A stretch of DNA of 64,000 nucleotides from NCBI RefSeq assembly GCF_000365145.1, contig NW_008481813.1, forward strand, positions 496,001 through 560,000, in the 5' to 3' direction. The translations under genes were made by a program, and so were the position numbers. The notes below the pieces were generated by a model. It saw only the letters and a program-made list of their open reading frames with translations, did no database searches and was not told the origin of the DNA. Below are positions 33,601 through 45,103 of this stretch, piece by piece. This DNA comes from Cyphellophora europaea CBS 101466. Lineage: Eukaryota; Ascomycota; Eurotiomycetes; Chaetothyriales; Cyphellophoraceae. The first letter of the stretch is position 1, and each line of letters begins with the position of its first letter.

Positions 33601-36600
33601 AGGACGTTCCATCTACAGCAAGAGCTGACTCGGAAGACTCCAGCCCGGTACTGGACCCGCCTGTTGCTCCAACGATTGCCCCTGAGTCGCCAGCCTCTTC
33701 TATCGATGGCTCGGGCCTTGCACAGTCAGATGCAGCCAAGCCAGAGCGCCCTCGATTCAAGCCGGAAGACCACCCCATCTTCATCTATCGATGCTTCTTA
33801 CTCCAGTGCTTGGTGGAGCTGCTGCATTCGTATAGTCGCACCAAGATTGAGTTCATCAACTTCTCTCGCAAGTCGGATCCGTTGGCAGTGACTCCATCGA
33901 AGCCACGATCTGGCATCCTTAATTACGTGCTGAACGGCTTGGTCGCTTCTGGCTATGTGGACAAAGACGACCAGTCAATTCATTGCAAGAAGCGACTTGC
34001 AGTCTCGGATTGGGCCATCAAAGTCCTGGTCTCTTTGTGCTCTAAGACCGGCGAGAAAGGCAAATCAGCCCCTGTGCAGCGCTATGCTCTCGTACAGGTA
34101 GATGACAAGGACGATGAACCTGAGCTGACGTTCGTGCGCCGCTTCGTGCTTGAGCATGCCATCAAAGCCTTCAAAGATGCAACCTCGTCGACCGAGTCGT
34201 TGCAAACCAAGTACAGCAAGCTACTATGCTTGTCGGATATGTTCAATCGCCTACTTTCGAAGCCATCGGCCTCTGATGGAGCGGCTGGTTCTAATAACAC
34301 CTCGTACAGAATTCTCGGTCGAATGATGTTTGAGAAGAATCTGATCTCAGTCCTTACAAGCTCACTGGCTGAAATCGATCTGTCCCAGCGAGGTGCCCGG
34401 CGCGTAATCAAGTTTATCTTGCGACCGCTTCAAGAACTTACCAGTCTGGCCACACAACTTAGTCTCACTTCGCCGGACGTGATCACTTCGGTTCTGGGCA
34501 ATACATCGGATGACGATATATCATCAGCTTCATCGGTCTCAGAGGTAGAAGACGAACGAGAGGAGACTCCGGATCTCTACCGTAATTCGGCTTTGGGTCT
34601 TCTTGACCCGAATCGACCTCGAGAGTCCGATTCGGATTCCGATGATGAGGATGATGACGAAGAGATGTACGACGACGAGGAGTATCCTGACGAGATGGAC
34701 TACGACGATGGCATGCCCGCAGGCCAAGAAGACGACGAAGCTGTCAGTGACGAAGATGAGGACGACATGGACGGCCCAATCGAGGGTCTGCCGGGGGACG
34801 TGCCTATGGAGCTCGAGTTTGTCGTCAATGAGGGCGGCATGGAAGTTGATACTGGTGATGACGATAGCGAGACCAGTAGTGACGATGGTTCAGATGACGA
34901 GGATGGCGAGGACTTCGATATCGAAGACGAAGATGGTGAGATCAACGCCGACAACGAAAACGACAGCCTCGGTGATGGACACGACCACGAAGCCGACTGG
35001 GAAGATGATGAAGGTGATGAAGACATTGACGACGATGCTGACGATGACGAAGGCGATGAGATTGAGGTCGACATGAATGGCGACCTCCTTGCTGGCGGTC
35101 CAGACGAAGCACCTGCTCTGCAAGACGACCTCAACAACCTTCTTCGTGTTCTTAACGGACGGGATGAAGAAGGTGGGCGTGCGAATCATACCCACGTAGT
35201 AATGCACCCTGGTGTGGCTGGTGCAGATGATGAAGAGGACCATGAGGATGTCGATGTTGTGGAGGAAGACGAGGAAATGGACGAGAATGACGCTCTTGGC
35301 CATGATCACTTCGATGACTTCATGGATGGTGATATCGAAGACGAGTACTACGAGGATCAGTGGACATTCGACGAACCTGCGCCTCGACCTAGAGGTTTTG
35401 GACGTCGCAATTTCGGTGGCCGTTCCATCTTCCGCCCTCCACCTCCACCTACAGCATTCCTTCACCCTCCAAGCTTTCGTGGAGCTGGCGAGTCCATCCC
35501 ATCATTCTACCGATCCTCTAGTGGACGCCGTCCTGGTCGACAAGACAATGACGATGGCACAAATCCACTGCTACAGCGACCACCGGGAGAAGCGCCATCA
35601 TCACGTGCAGGCGATGTTTCGCGCATTACCTTGGCCTCAGGCCGGCTCCCCGGGGACGAGGACCTGGAGGAGTTCAATAATTTCACCAGTTTGATGCCAG
35701 GCCCCGTGCGCGACGCTTTCCGATCCGTCGTTCAGGCCGAAGGCGGACAGAGCCGCGGCCACGGTCAGCTCCTCGATCTGATCGCGAACACTATTCATCG
35801 AGGCGGCCCTGCCATGTACGCTAGTCCTATGAGCATTAACGTCAATGTTCCCCTTGGAGAACTCTCCTCAGGAATGCGGCATGGTCTCGGCATGGGTGGC
35901 GGGGCTATCTCAAGCCAACGTGTACGCGAAGACCCTCCTCGAGCTGTAAGCTTTACGCCTGCCACCACCATGGTTCGATGGCAAGAGGAGCGAGCCATCC
36001 TTTTTGGCAACCAGTACCTTGACAAGCTCCAGCGCATACAGCTCCTCCTTATGTCGATGCTTGCCCCTTCTGCCCAACAAGAGGAGAAGGAGCGCCTGCG
36101 TAAGCGGGAAGAGGAAATCAGGGCTCAGAGAGAGGAAGAAGAGAGACAACGCCAAGAAGCTGAGCGCACCCGCAAGGAGCGGGAAGAGCAAGAGGCTGCG
36201 GAGCGTGCCGAAGAGGAGCGACGTGTCGCTGCAGAAGTTGAGGCGGCTGCTGCGGCTGCTGCTGCTGCTGCTGATAACCAACCCGCCGCCAGTGGCGAGA
36301 CTAATGAGGCGGAGCCTATGGAAGGTGTGCAGTCTACCGAGCCAGATCCTCGAAGTGAGGACCAGCCAGATGAGGCTGAATCGTCAGAGGCAGCTCAAGA
36401 GCGCGTCTTCACGACAATCAGAGGACGTCAACTGGACATCACCGGGTTGGCCATTGACCGGGAGTACCTCGAAGCGCTGCCAGAGGAGCTGCGAGAAGAA
36501 GTCATCATGCAGCAATATGCCACTCGCCGAGAAGAAGCGCAACAGCAAAACACCAATGCTAGCACGGGGGCGGCAACGGGTACTGACAATGCACCTATTG

Positions 36601-39600
36601 ATCCTGAGTACCTGAACGACTTCCTCAATGCTCTGCCAGAAGAAGTCCGAGAAGAAATTCGTCAGTCTGAAGCCAATGCTCAGCGACAGCGGGAGCGAGA
36701 AGCCGCTCGCCGAGAAGCAGCGGTTAATAGACCAGTTCAGGCGGAAGACATGAACAACGATGATTTCCTAGCCACTCTAGATCCGGCACTACGCCGCGAG
36801 ATCTTGGGTGAGCAATCTCACGACATTTTGGCGCAGCTTAATCCCCGGTTTGCTGCTGAAGGTCGTGAACACGCTCGCCGAATCTTCCACTATTCTGGCC
36901 TGCCTGTTGGTCGGCAGGCCCAGGGCGGTCGTGTTGACCGCGATGGGCAGAAGGATAACAAACGCCAAGTGGTTCAATTAGTCGATAAAGCTGGCGTTGC
37001 GACACTTTTGCGTCTGATGTTCCTTCCACAACAGGGTTCACTTCGGTCGAACCTGTGGCACATCTTGAGGAACGTATGCGGCAACCGACTCACTCGCTTT
37101 GAGGTCATTAATATGCTCTTGGTCATTCTGAAGGAGGGATCGACTGATGTCACCGCCGTCGAGCGCAGCCTTGCCAGTCTTTCGTTACGCGCCAAAGCCA
37201 CCGCTGCTCAGAAAACTCCCCAGCCGTTAAAGCGAACCCTATCGATGCAGCCAAGTGCTGGTTTAGGTGAGGACGTCACTCCTTTGGTTGTCGTTCAACA
37301 GTGCCTCTCGGCGCTTAAGCAACTCTCCCAGCACGGTCTACACGTGCGTACATTGTTCTTGCGCGAGGTCGATATCAGCAGCAGCTCCAAATCCAAGAAG
37401 GGCAAAGACAAAGAGAGCAAGACGACCAAATATCCTATCAACGACCTTATCACCCTGCTTGACCGCAAGCTTATCGTTGAAAGTGCTCCCAGCTTGCAAT
37501 CTCTTGCTGAACTGCTCGCCGCGGTAACCTCGCCCCTGGTCGTCCTGATGCGTAAGGAAAAGGAGCAAAAGGATGAGGCGAAGAGCCAGAAGCCAGATAC
37601 TACCGAAAGTTCCGAGCGACAGACTGAACCTTCTAACACTGATCAGGTGCAAGATACTGCTATGACTGAGGGTTCTACTGAGGTTGGGGCTGAGGGAACA
37701 ACTGCAATCGAGGCCCTGAGCGGTGAAGCCACTGCTAGTATGAAGGATGAAGAGAACGAAGTCAGCAAAAATGAAGAGCCCAAGCCGAAGAAGAGTTTCG
37801 AGCCGCCTGTCATTCCCACTCGAAATCTCCAGCTCATTGCTAATATCTTCATTGCTTCCGAATGTGGTAACGACACCTTTCATGCCACTTTGGATACGAT
37901 GTCGAGTATCTCCTGCGTGCCCGGCACCAGTGAAGTCTTCGGCAAGCAGCTGATCGGGCATGTCAAGAACCTCTCCTCGTCTCTTTGCTCAAGTCTCGAT
38001 GAGCTGATACCACAGCTCCGCGAGGCCCAAGCGAGCACCGATCTCCACGGTATCACCTCTACTCGCTTTTCCCACAGTGGATCCGATCAGGTCAAACTAC
38101 TCCACGTTCTCAAAGCTCTCGATTATCTGTCGGAGCCGAAGAAGGAGGGCGAGGGTGAGGAAGGTGCGGTGAAGAGCATTCTGACAACCTCCTACGAGGG
38201 CCTATCTCTTGGGCCTTTGTGGTCGAAGCTGAGCGAATGCCTTAGTGTCATGGGCGAGAAGGACAACGTCATTGCTTTCGCGTCCATTCTCCTTCCTCTG
38301 ATCGAATCTCTGATGGTTGTTTGCAAGAACACTTCACTCAAAGAAGCGCCTCTGGTGCAGCAAATTCGCGAGGAGGGCCCCACAACTCCCATTGTTGAGG
38401 ACCTAAACGATCTCGAACAGCTCTTCTTCAACTTCACTACCGAGCACCGGAAGATCCTCAATGACATTATTCGTCAATCGCCGAAATTGATGCAAGGTAA
38501 CGGTAGCTTCAGCTTACTGGTGAAGAATCCCAAAGTGCTCGATTTCGATAACAAGCGTGCTTTCTTCACGAAGCAAATCCATTCGAGGTTACACCAGCAG
38601 CGCCACGTTCAGCCACCCCTACAGCTCAATGTCCGCCGCGATCAAGTCTTCCAAGATTCGTACAAGGCGCTGTACTTCAAGACCGCTGATGAGATGAAGT
38701 ATGGCAAGCTCAACATTCGGTTCAACGGCGAGGAGGGCGTGGACGCCGGCGGTGTTACTCGCGAATGGTTCCAAGTCCTCGCTCGGGGCATCTTCAACCC
38801 CGACTGGGCTTTGTGGCAGCCAGTCGCTTCTGACAAGACCACCTTCCACCCGAATCCTCTCAGTTGGATCAACGGTGAGCATCTTGTGTATTTCAAGTTC
38901 ATCGGTCGAATCATTGGCAAAGCACTCCACGAAGGTAGAGTCCTTGACTGCCATTTCAGTCGCGCTGCCTACAAGAGAATGCTTGGCAAGCAACCAAACC
39001 TCAAGGATCTTGAGAGCATGGATCTTGACTATTACAAGTCTCTTCTTTGGATCCTGGAGAACGACATCACTGATATCCTCACCGAGGATTTTTCGATCGT
39101 TGAAGAGCAGTTTGGTGAAGAAAAGATCGTCGACCTGATCCCCGATGGGCGCAACATTCCCGTTACGGAGGAGAATAAGCGAGAATACGTCCAGAAGCTG
39201 GTCGAGTACCGCCTAACGGGATCCGTTAGTGAGCAGCTTGAGCATTTCATTCGCGGTTTCCACGACATTATTCCTGCCGAATTAGTTGCCATCTTTGATG
39301 AGCAGGAACTCGAGTTGCTCATTTCTGGTCTTCCCGAGATCGATGTCGACGACTGGAAGGCGAATACCGACTACCATAATTACAACGCGAACAGCCCTCA
39401 GATCACTTGGTTCTGGCGTATTGTGCGGGCCATGAGCAACGAAGAGCGAGCTAAGTTGTTGCAATTCATCACGGGCACTAGCAAGGTGCCACTCAACGGT
39501 TTCAAAGATCTTGAAGGCATGCAGGGAACAACTCGCTTCTCTGGTAAGTTCCACTCCATTTCAGCGACCGAGCCATGACTAATTAGAGTACAGTCCACCG

Positions 39601-39742
39601 TGAACCCAACCTCAACCGGCTGCCAACCAGCCACACTTGCTTTAACCAGCTCGACCTTCCGGCTTACGACAACCAGGAGTCGCTCAAAACCAACATAATG
39701 AAGGCCATCAATCTGGGCGCCGACTACTTTGGATTTGCCTGA
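27626..39742 (+). CDS. TOM1: Giant HECT-type E3 ubiquitin ligase (TOM1/HUWE1 family), three exons
   Basis: Exons 27626-27673, 27723-39543 and 39594-39742 encode about 4,005 aa. Exon 1 gives MGTITKKPQEKHNSSL, the family's typical opening; the in-frame ATG at 27714 lies inside intron 1 and is not the start. The N-terminal third matches the DUF908/DUF913 helical arrays (WDRRWPYPRGDLMNWV early on). A UBA-like stretch occurs near residues 1413-1442. Residues about 2276-2563 are strongly acidic (Asp/Glu runs). A charged helix with a poly-Ala tract encoded by GCN triplets (36240-36274) follows. Ubiquitin-binding-type repeats LPEELREEVI, LPEEVREEIR and LDPALRREIL lie at about 2916-3052. The HECT domain spans about 3650-4005 and ends ADYFGFA. 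The catalytic Cys (about 3972, codon 39638-39640, in LPTSHTCFNQLDLP) sits in the last exon. It ubiquitinates nuclear and ribosomal-stress substrates in yeast. Confidence 0.97.
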
Positions 39743-40393
39743 TTGCCTTTTACGACCTCGAACACAATTTCTACACTTCGTCATGTTGTATTGAAAGCGT
39801 TGATATCAGCGAAATGGCATGGCACGGTCGTTTCTTGTTTTGCATCGGCCGGCGTTTGACACTGAGGATAGTGATGATGGAACGAGACGCGGACATGCGA
39901 TGGAGGGAGGAGTGTATTAAAAGCGCATGGTGTAGGTGGCGATGAGTTAGCATAGCTTACATAGCGAGCCGCGGTAGTATCCAGACGGCCAGTGAGAAGA
40001 GGTGTGCAGACCTCAAAGCCTTCTGTCGTGCTGTGGTGCTGCCAAGTGGCGGGATAGAGCAGCTTAATTGAGAGCATTCATTAGCCCACCATTCCTCCGA
40101 GTTTTGCCCTCGTAAGTACAGATCTGGTCTGACCTGTAGCCTACGCGACTATACAGAGCGGCAGACAACAAACAACACTGAACAGTTGGATCTGAAGCAG
40201 GCGGTGTTTTATCCTAACAAGTCAATGCAGGTAGAATAGCACGTGATCTGCGAGCGCGCCAAGATTTAGCAATTGCCAAGACAACTAGCGCACCGAGACT
40301 GCTTTTTGCGAGCCTGCGCCCGTTTTTGACACAACCTATTCCTGTCCTTGCTTTCGACAACTTCTCGACAAACGGGCTTCATCAATCGCCAAC
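39743..40393. other. Intergenic region upstream of eS6
   Basis: This 651-bp stretch holds the 3' UTR of the HECT ligase gene and the promoter of the ribosomal protein gene. A pyrimidine-rich segment precedes the start codon (about 40325-40380). No further gene is supported. Confidence 0.4.
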
Positions 40394-41331
40394 ATGAAGC
40401 TCAATATCAGCAACCCGCCTGCTGGCACGCAGAAGGCACGTAGTGTCGTCAATTCCACTGCCATGGACACCTGCTAACATTTCGGCCGCAGCTGATCGAG
40501 ATTGAAGATGAGCGCAAGCTTCGCGTCTTCATGGACAAGAAGATGTCGACCGAGGTCCCTGCCGACTCCCTAGGCGATGAGTGGAAAGGCTACGTACGAT
40601 GCGCCTCGAGAGATGATCGTTTCAAGAATCTTGCTAACCTTTGGCCAGATTGTCCGCATCACCGGTGGCAATGACAAGCAAGGCTTTCCCATGAAGCAGG
40701 GTGTCGTATGTTAAACCTGCTCCTAAAAGCGCCAGCACGTTCGCTGAGACTTGTGTCCACAGATGCTCCCTACCCGTGTCAAGCTCCTCCTCGCCGATGG
40801 CCACTCCTGCTACCGACCCCGTCGCACCGGTGAGCGCAAGCGAAAGTCTGTCCGTGGCTGCATCGTCGCCCAGGACTTGGCTGTGCTTGCCCTCTCCATC
40901 GTCAAGCAGGGCGAGCAAGATATCCCTGGTCTCACCGACACTGTTCAGCCCAAGCGCCTTGGTCCCAAGCGTGCCACCAAGATCCGCCGCTTCTTTGGTC
41001 TCACCAAGCAAGATGATGTTCGGTAAGAGACGGGTCTGTGTGTACTCCTCACAAACGCTAACAACCATGTAGCAAGTTCGTCATTCGTCGCGAAGTTGTC
41101 CCCAAGAAGGAGGGTGCGAAGCCTTACACCAAGGCCCCCAAGATTCAGCGCCTCGTCACTCCCCAGCGTATGCAACACAAGAGGCACCGCCTCGCTCTGA
41201 AGCGCAGACGCGCGGAAGCGTCCAAGGATGCTGCCAACGAGTACTCTCAGCTGCTAGCTAAGCGCGTCCATGAGGAGCGTGAGAAGAAGTCTGAGCTGCG
41301 CAAGAGACGCGCATCTTCCATGAGGAAGTAG
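40394..41331 (+). CDS. RPS6: Small-subunit ribosomal protein eS6, five exons
   Basis: Exons 40394-40435, 40492-40593, 40649-40705, 40763-41022 and 41073-41331 encode 239 aa. eS6 is a component of the 40S subunit and a target of TOR-dependent phosphorylation. Family blocks are MKLNISNPPAGTQK, GGNDKQGFPMKQGV, CYRPRRTGERKRKSVRG, PKRLGPKRATKIRRFFGL and KAPKIQRLVTPQR. The C-terminus RKRRASSMRK keeps the serine pair phosphorylated in other species. The first intron (40436-40491) begins GCACGT, a GC donor: no GT donor gives an open frame, while GC joins TQK to LIEIEDERKL, the expected sequence. That intron has a perfect TGCTAAC branch point and ends GCAG. The other introns are GT..AG. Multiple short introns near the 5' end are usual for ribosomal protein genes. 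Confidence 0.97.
40436..40491 (+). other. GC-AG intron in eS6
   Basis: The 56-nt intron begins GCACGT after the exon end CAGAAG and ends CCGCAG, with TGCTAAC about 18 nt before the acceptor. The nearest GT (four bases downstream) would shift the frame and hit a stop within the next exon. Confidence 0.85.
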
Positions 41332-41780
41332 ATATTTGCGTTTGGAGTTTAGACCGTGCGAAAACGGGTTTCGAAGACCTGAAAAGGCTTCGAGGAGACC
41401 ATCCCACTGCTTGTGAGGATGTACGACAAGGTGGTCACGAAATAGCAAAGCAAGGGATAGGTTGGGCAGCCGCTTCAGGCCATGTGCTACCATCAGAAGC
41501 AAGTTCTGCACCACATCCACCCGCTGAGATACCGGTGACCCAAATTTACTCAATGAGAAACCCAACACCACAACACATGCTTCCTCCTGCGTATCCTATC
41601 ACAAGTAACAGTCTTTTGCCTTGCTGCCGCCATCCGTACTTTGGCCGTTGCCAAGCCCCAAATTCTCTGCGGGGAACAACATCCGTCCCTCAGCCTTCCG
41701 ACCTGCTCATGGGCGACCCCTCTGGTCCAGATTTTGTCCACCATGTTTCCTCGGTGATCACTGACTTTACAGAGTACGGC
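41332..41780. other. Intergenic region between eS6 and PRPP synthetase
   Basis: This 449-bp region carries the 3' end of eS6 and the promoter of the downstream gene. Open frames here run into the PRPP synthetase first exon in the same frame, but homology places the start at 41781. Confidence 0.4.
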
Positions 41781-42975
41781 ATGGCGTCCAACTCGATTAA
41801 ACTGTTGACTGGCAACAGCCACCCAGAGCTGGCCAAGCTCGTGGCTAGAAGGTACGTCGTCGTACTGCTCATCCCGACTCGAGGGCTGCGCATGTGAAAT
41901 TTTCGAGGACATGCAGCGACAACACGTAGCGGAGTGCGCGATACTGACGCACGACCCGCAGGCTAGGGATCGAGCTCACCAAGATTATGGTCCTGCAGTA
42001 CTCGAATCAAGAGACTTCAGTGACTATTGGCGAGTCCGTCAGAGACGAAGACGGTACCGACGTCCGCAAAACCCTGGCCGACCCCTCTGACATATGCTAG
42101 TCTTCGTCCTCCAGTCGACGCGTCCCAACGACATCAACGATGGTTTGATGGAGCTGCTCATCATCATCAATGCCTGCAAGACGTCGTCGGCGCGCCGCAT
42201 CACTGCCATTCTCCCCAACTTCCCCTACGCCAGACAAGATAAGAAAGACAAGTCACGAGCGCCCATTACCGCGAAGCTCATGGCCAATATGCTGCAGACT
42301 GCTGGTTGCAATCATGTCATAACCATGGATCTGCATGCCAGCCAAATCCAAGGCTTCTTCAATGTTCCCGTCGACAACCTCTACGCGGAACCCTCTTCCA
42401 CCAAGTGGATCCGAGAGAATCTACTACACGTGGGCGAATCTGGCAATGAGATCAACGGCCCGAGACAAGAGTGTGTAATCGTATCTCCCGATGCTGGCGG
42501 CGCCAAAAGGGCGACATCCATGGCCGACAGGCTCGACCTTTCCTTCGCGTTGATCCACAAGGAGCGCTCTCGGCCTAACGAAGTCTCTCGCATGACACTC
42601 GTGGGCAACGTGAAGGACAAGGTCGCCATCCTCGTCGACGATATCGCTGATACTTGCGGCACGCTTTCCAAGGCGGCGGATACACTCATCAAGCACGGTG
42701 CCAAGGACGTTGTTGCGCTTGTCACGCACGGCGTATTGAGTGGCAACGCCGTGGAGACGTTGAAGTCAGGCGCGCTTTCGAGACTGGTGATAACGAACAC
42801 GGTGCCGATCCCAGAGCAGAAATGGGAAGCGCTGAGCCAGGAAGTGTGGGAGGATGGCAAGCTGAAGGGATGCAAACTGGAAACAATCGACATTGCACCT
42901 GTGTTGGCCGAAGCCATTCGGCGCACGCACAACGGCGAAAGTGTGAGCTACCTGTTCAGCCACAGCGTTGACTAG
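41781..42975 (+). CDS. Ribose-phosphate pyrophosphokinase (PRPP synthetase), three exons
   Basis: Exons 41781-41851, 41962-42053 and 42101-42975 encode 345 aa. The enzyme transfers pyrophosphate from ATP to ribose 5-phosphate, making PRPP for purine, pyrimidine, His and Trp synthesis in the cytosol. The start MASNSIKLLTGNSHPELAKL fits the family. Splicing restores RRLGIELTKIMVLQYSNQET and VRDEDVFVLQSTRPNDIND. The ATP site is in FPYARQDKKDKSRAPI. The metal-binding His-containing stretch is TMDLHASQIQGFF. The PRPP loop is AILVDDIADTCGTL. Introns of 110 and 47 nt have GT..AG ends. A segment between LYAEPSSTKW and VIVSPDAGG is a little longer than in bacterial enzymes, as in other fungal isoforms. 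Fungi carry several PRS paralogues and I cannot tell which one this is. Confidence 0.95.
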
Positions 42976-43256
42976 TATTCGTGCTGTACAAGCACGAAGG
43001 CGCGATGAGGGAGATCTTGGTCCTTCAACCAATGTACTAGCACAGGCACCTCTGCCAAGCAGCTCTCGCCCGTAATCCCGACCCGGGGAGCATTCGGCAG
43101 CTGCCACCATCTGCATACACCGGCGTTGATTTGGAGAATATTGAGCTCGGGGAAAGATTGTGAGAAAGTATGGCTCTCAATATACAGCCAATGCATGCCT
43201 TCTGTCAAGCCTGCATGATCCGGTGGCAGTTGTACGAATCCATCAGCCTTGGACAT
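42972..43256 (-). CDS. Possible small ORF, 94 aa, overlapping the PRPP synthetase 3' end
   Basis: A minus-strand frame with an ATG start (MSKADGFVQLPPDHAGL) and a stop that overlaps the last bases of the convergent PRPP synthetase gene. Composition is balanced, with several Trp and no low complexity (MHWLYIESHTFSQSF, LKDQDLPHRAFVLV). No family is recognised. It may be an orphan gene, a terminal exon of a longer one, or chance. Confidence 0.25.
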   Translation of the reverse strand: MSKADGFVQLPPDHAGLTEGMHWLYIESHTFSQSFPELNILQINAGVCRWWQLPNAPRVGITGESCLAEVPVLVHWLKDQDLPHRAFVLVQHEY

Positions 43257-43925
43257 CTGAAGCTGCTTCGCTCTCAGTCACTACATTGCCACCAAACCGA
43301 TAGACCAAGGCGTTGAGCATATACAGGTCTTTCAATAGGTTCGCAACCCAGTAGGCTGAGGCACAGAAGCACCTTACCTTGCGTTATGTGACCCTCTCGG
43401 ACACTCGGCCTCGCGGATGATAAATCACCGACCAAGAACACCCCCCTTCGGCCCCCACCATCATACGGCCGTTTAGTCAGCCAACACTTGTCGGGTATAG
43501 GCATCGCGTCATGCCGGCGTCGTATAACGCACCTATGTATGTATCGGTAACCTGCTTATTAGACTTCGGCCTGGAGTTATCTGTCTCTCGGGCCCTTGCT
43601 TAGGCACTTTGCAGTCCGAAGTGAAGACCGCCTTGACTAAAGCATGACGGCAGAGATGTCGGTGGCGTGCGGCGCGCGTCCTTTCAGTAGGTACGAGTAC
43701 AGTTATCTAGCATGTGCTCATGCATCGCATCGGCGTGCCTTTCCTCCGCGTCGCTGGGCTGCTGGCCCAGTTCTCAGAGGTATATCTTCATGAAGCGGGA
43801 CGTGAGGAACGCTGTGTTCCTGTCGATCGTCAATCCCATTCGGATCTTGAGATATTCCCAAACACGAAACACACTTGTAATATTCCAACTTTCCAAACAA
43901 CAAACACCGTAGTCACACCACAACA
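43257..43925. other. Intergenic region upstream of the oxidoreductase
   Basis: About 670 bp before the start codon of the MDR-like gene. Short frames are present on both strands, none with support. An A/C-rich leader with repeated CAAACA words lies at about 43890-43925 directly before the start codon. Confidence 0.35.
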
Positions 43926-45103
43926 ATGTCAATGAAAGCCTGGACCTTCACCCGCCGCGGCCACACCCTCCACACCCTCCAACTGACAACCCTCCCGCGC
44001 CCCGACCCCACTAACCTGCACGACGACGAACTCTCGTCAAAATCTCCCACTCCTCCCTCAACCTCCTCAGCTCGCTCCTCGCCTGGGTCGTGCCCTCCTT
44101 CATCCGCACCACCCCCTCGGTACCCGAATACGACTTCTCCGGCCGCGTCGTCGCCACCGGCAAGGCCGTCTCCCACTTAAGCGTCGGCGACGATGTCTTT
44201 GGCGCCATCGCGCCCGGCCAGCATGTCAGGCTGGGCCGGGGCACGTTGGCCGAGTACGTCGTCGCGCAGCGCGACGGGGTCTGGCGCAAGCCGGAGGGCG
44301 TGTCGTTCGAGGAGGCGGCGGGGCTGGGCTGTGTGGGCCTAACGGCGTTTTATGTCGTGAGTAAGAGTGGGTTGAAGCCCGGGGGTCGGGTGTTGATTAA
44401 TGGGGGGAGTGGTGGGGTGGGGTTGTCGACGATACAGGTCGCGAGGGAGGTTTTGGGGCCCGAGGGAACGATTGTCACGACGTGTTCGGGGAAGAATGCG
44501 GAGTTGGTGAAGAGGATGGGCGCGGATGAGGTAAGTTTCGGTATCCCGTCCGTGATCATATGGCAAGAGGCTGACAGGGGGCAGGTGGTGGACTATACCC
44601 AGCATGCATCTCTACCCCATTATCTGGCGTCGACGTACTCAACGAAGCCCTTCGACGCCATCATCGACACCGTCGGCACCAGTCAGGCCCTCTATTACGG
44701 CTCACCCAAGTACCTCGCTCAAGGAAAGCCATTCCTCGCGATCGGCACGCCCATGGGCGACGGCCTCACCTGGACGAACCTCTTCCGCAATATCTCCATG
44801 CAGGCATCGAACAACCTCTGGCCTGTCTTTCTGGGAGGGACGCCCCGAACCTGGACTTTCATCAGCTCGGAACAGGCGGGCGTGGACATCTGGAAGACGC
44901 TGCAGACGGCGGTGGCGGAGGGGAGGCACAAGGTCAAGATTGACAGCGTGTTTGCTATGGACGATGCGAAGAAGGTGAGTTCGCTTCTCCCAGTGTAGTT
45001 TGTTGTTGGAGCATGGTTTACTGACCTTGATGACTAGGCATATGAGCGGATGTTCAGTCGAAGAGCGCAAGGGAAGGTTGTTGTAAAGGTTCAGGATCTT
45101 TGA
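43926..45103 (+). pseudogene. MDR-family quinone oxidoreductase/zinc-free alcohol dehydrogenase with a frameshift
   Basis: The N-terminus (MSMKAWTFTRRGHTLHTLQL) is read from 43926, but the family continuation LVKISHSSLNLLSSLLAWVV lies in another frame from 44033. The two frames overlap at CTCTCG (44031-44036); loss of one TC pair would join them as DDEL-VKIS. No GT donor exists between the start and that point, so an intron cannot explain it. Downstream the gene looks intact: VPEYDFSGRVVATG, VGDDVFGAIAPG, the NAD(P)-binding GGSGGVG, and introns 44531-44584 and 44975-45037 (GT..AG), ending KVVVKVQDL at 45103. The intact form would be an NADPH-dependent quinone or enone reductase of about 350 aa; no structural zinc Cys cluster is seen. 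It could be a recent two-base duplication making a pseudogene, or an assembly error. Confidence 0.75.
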
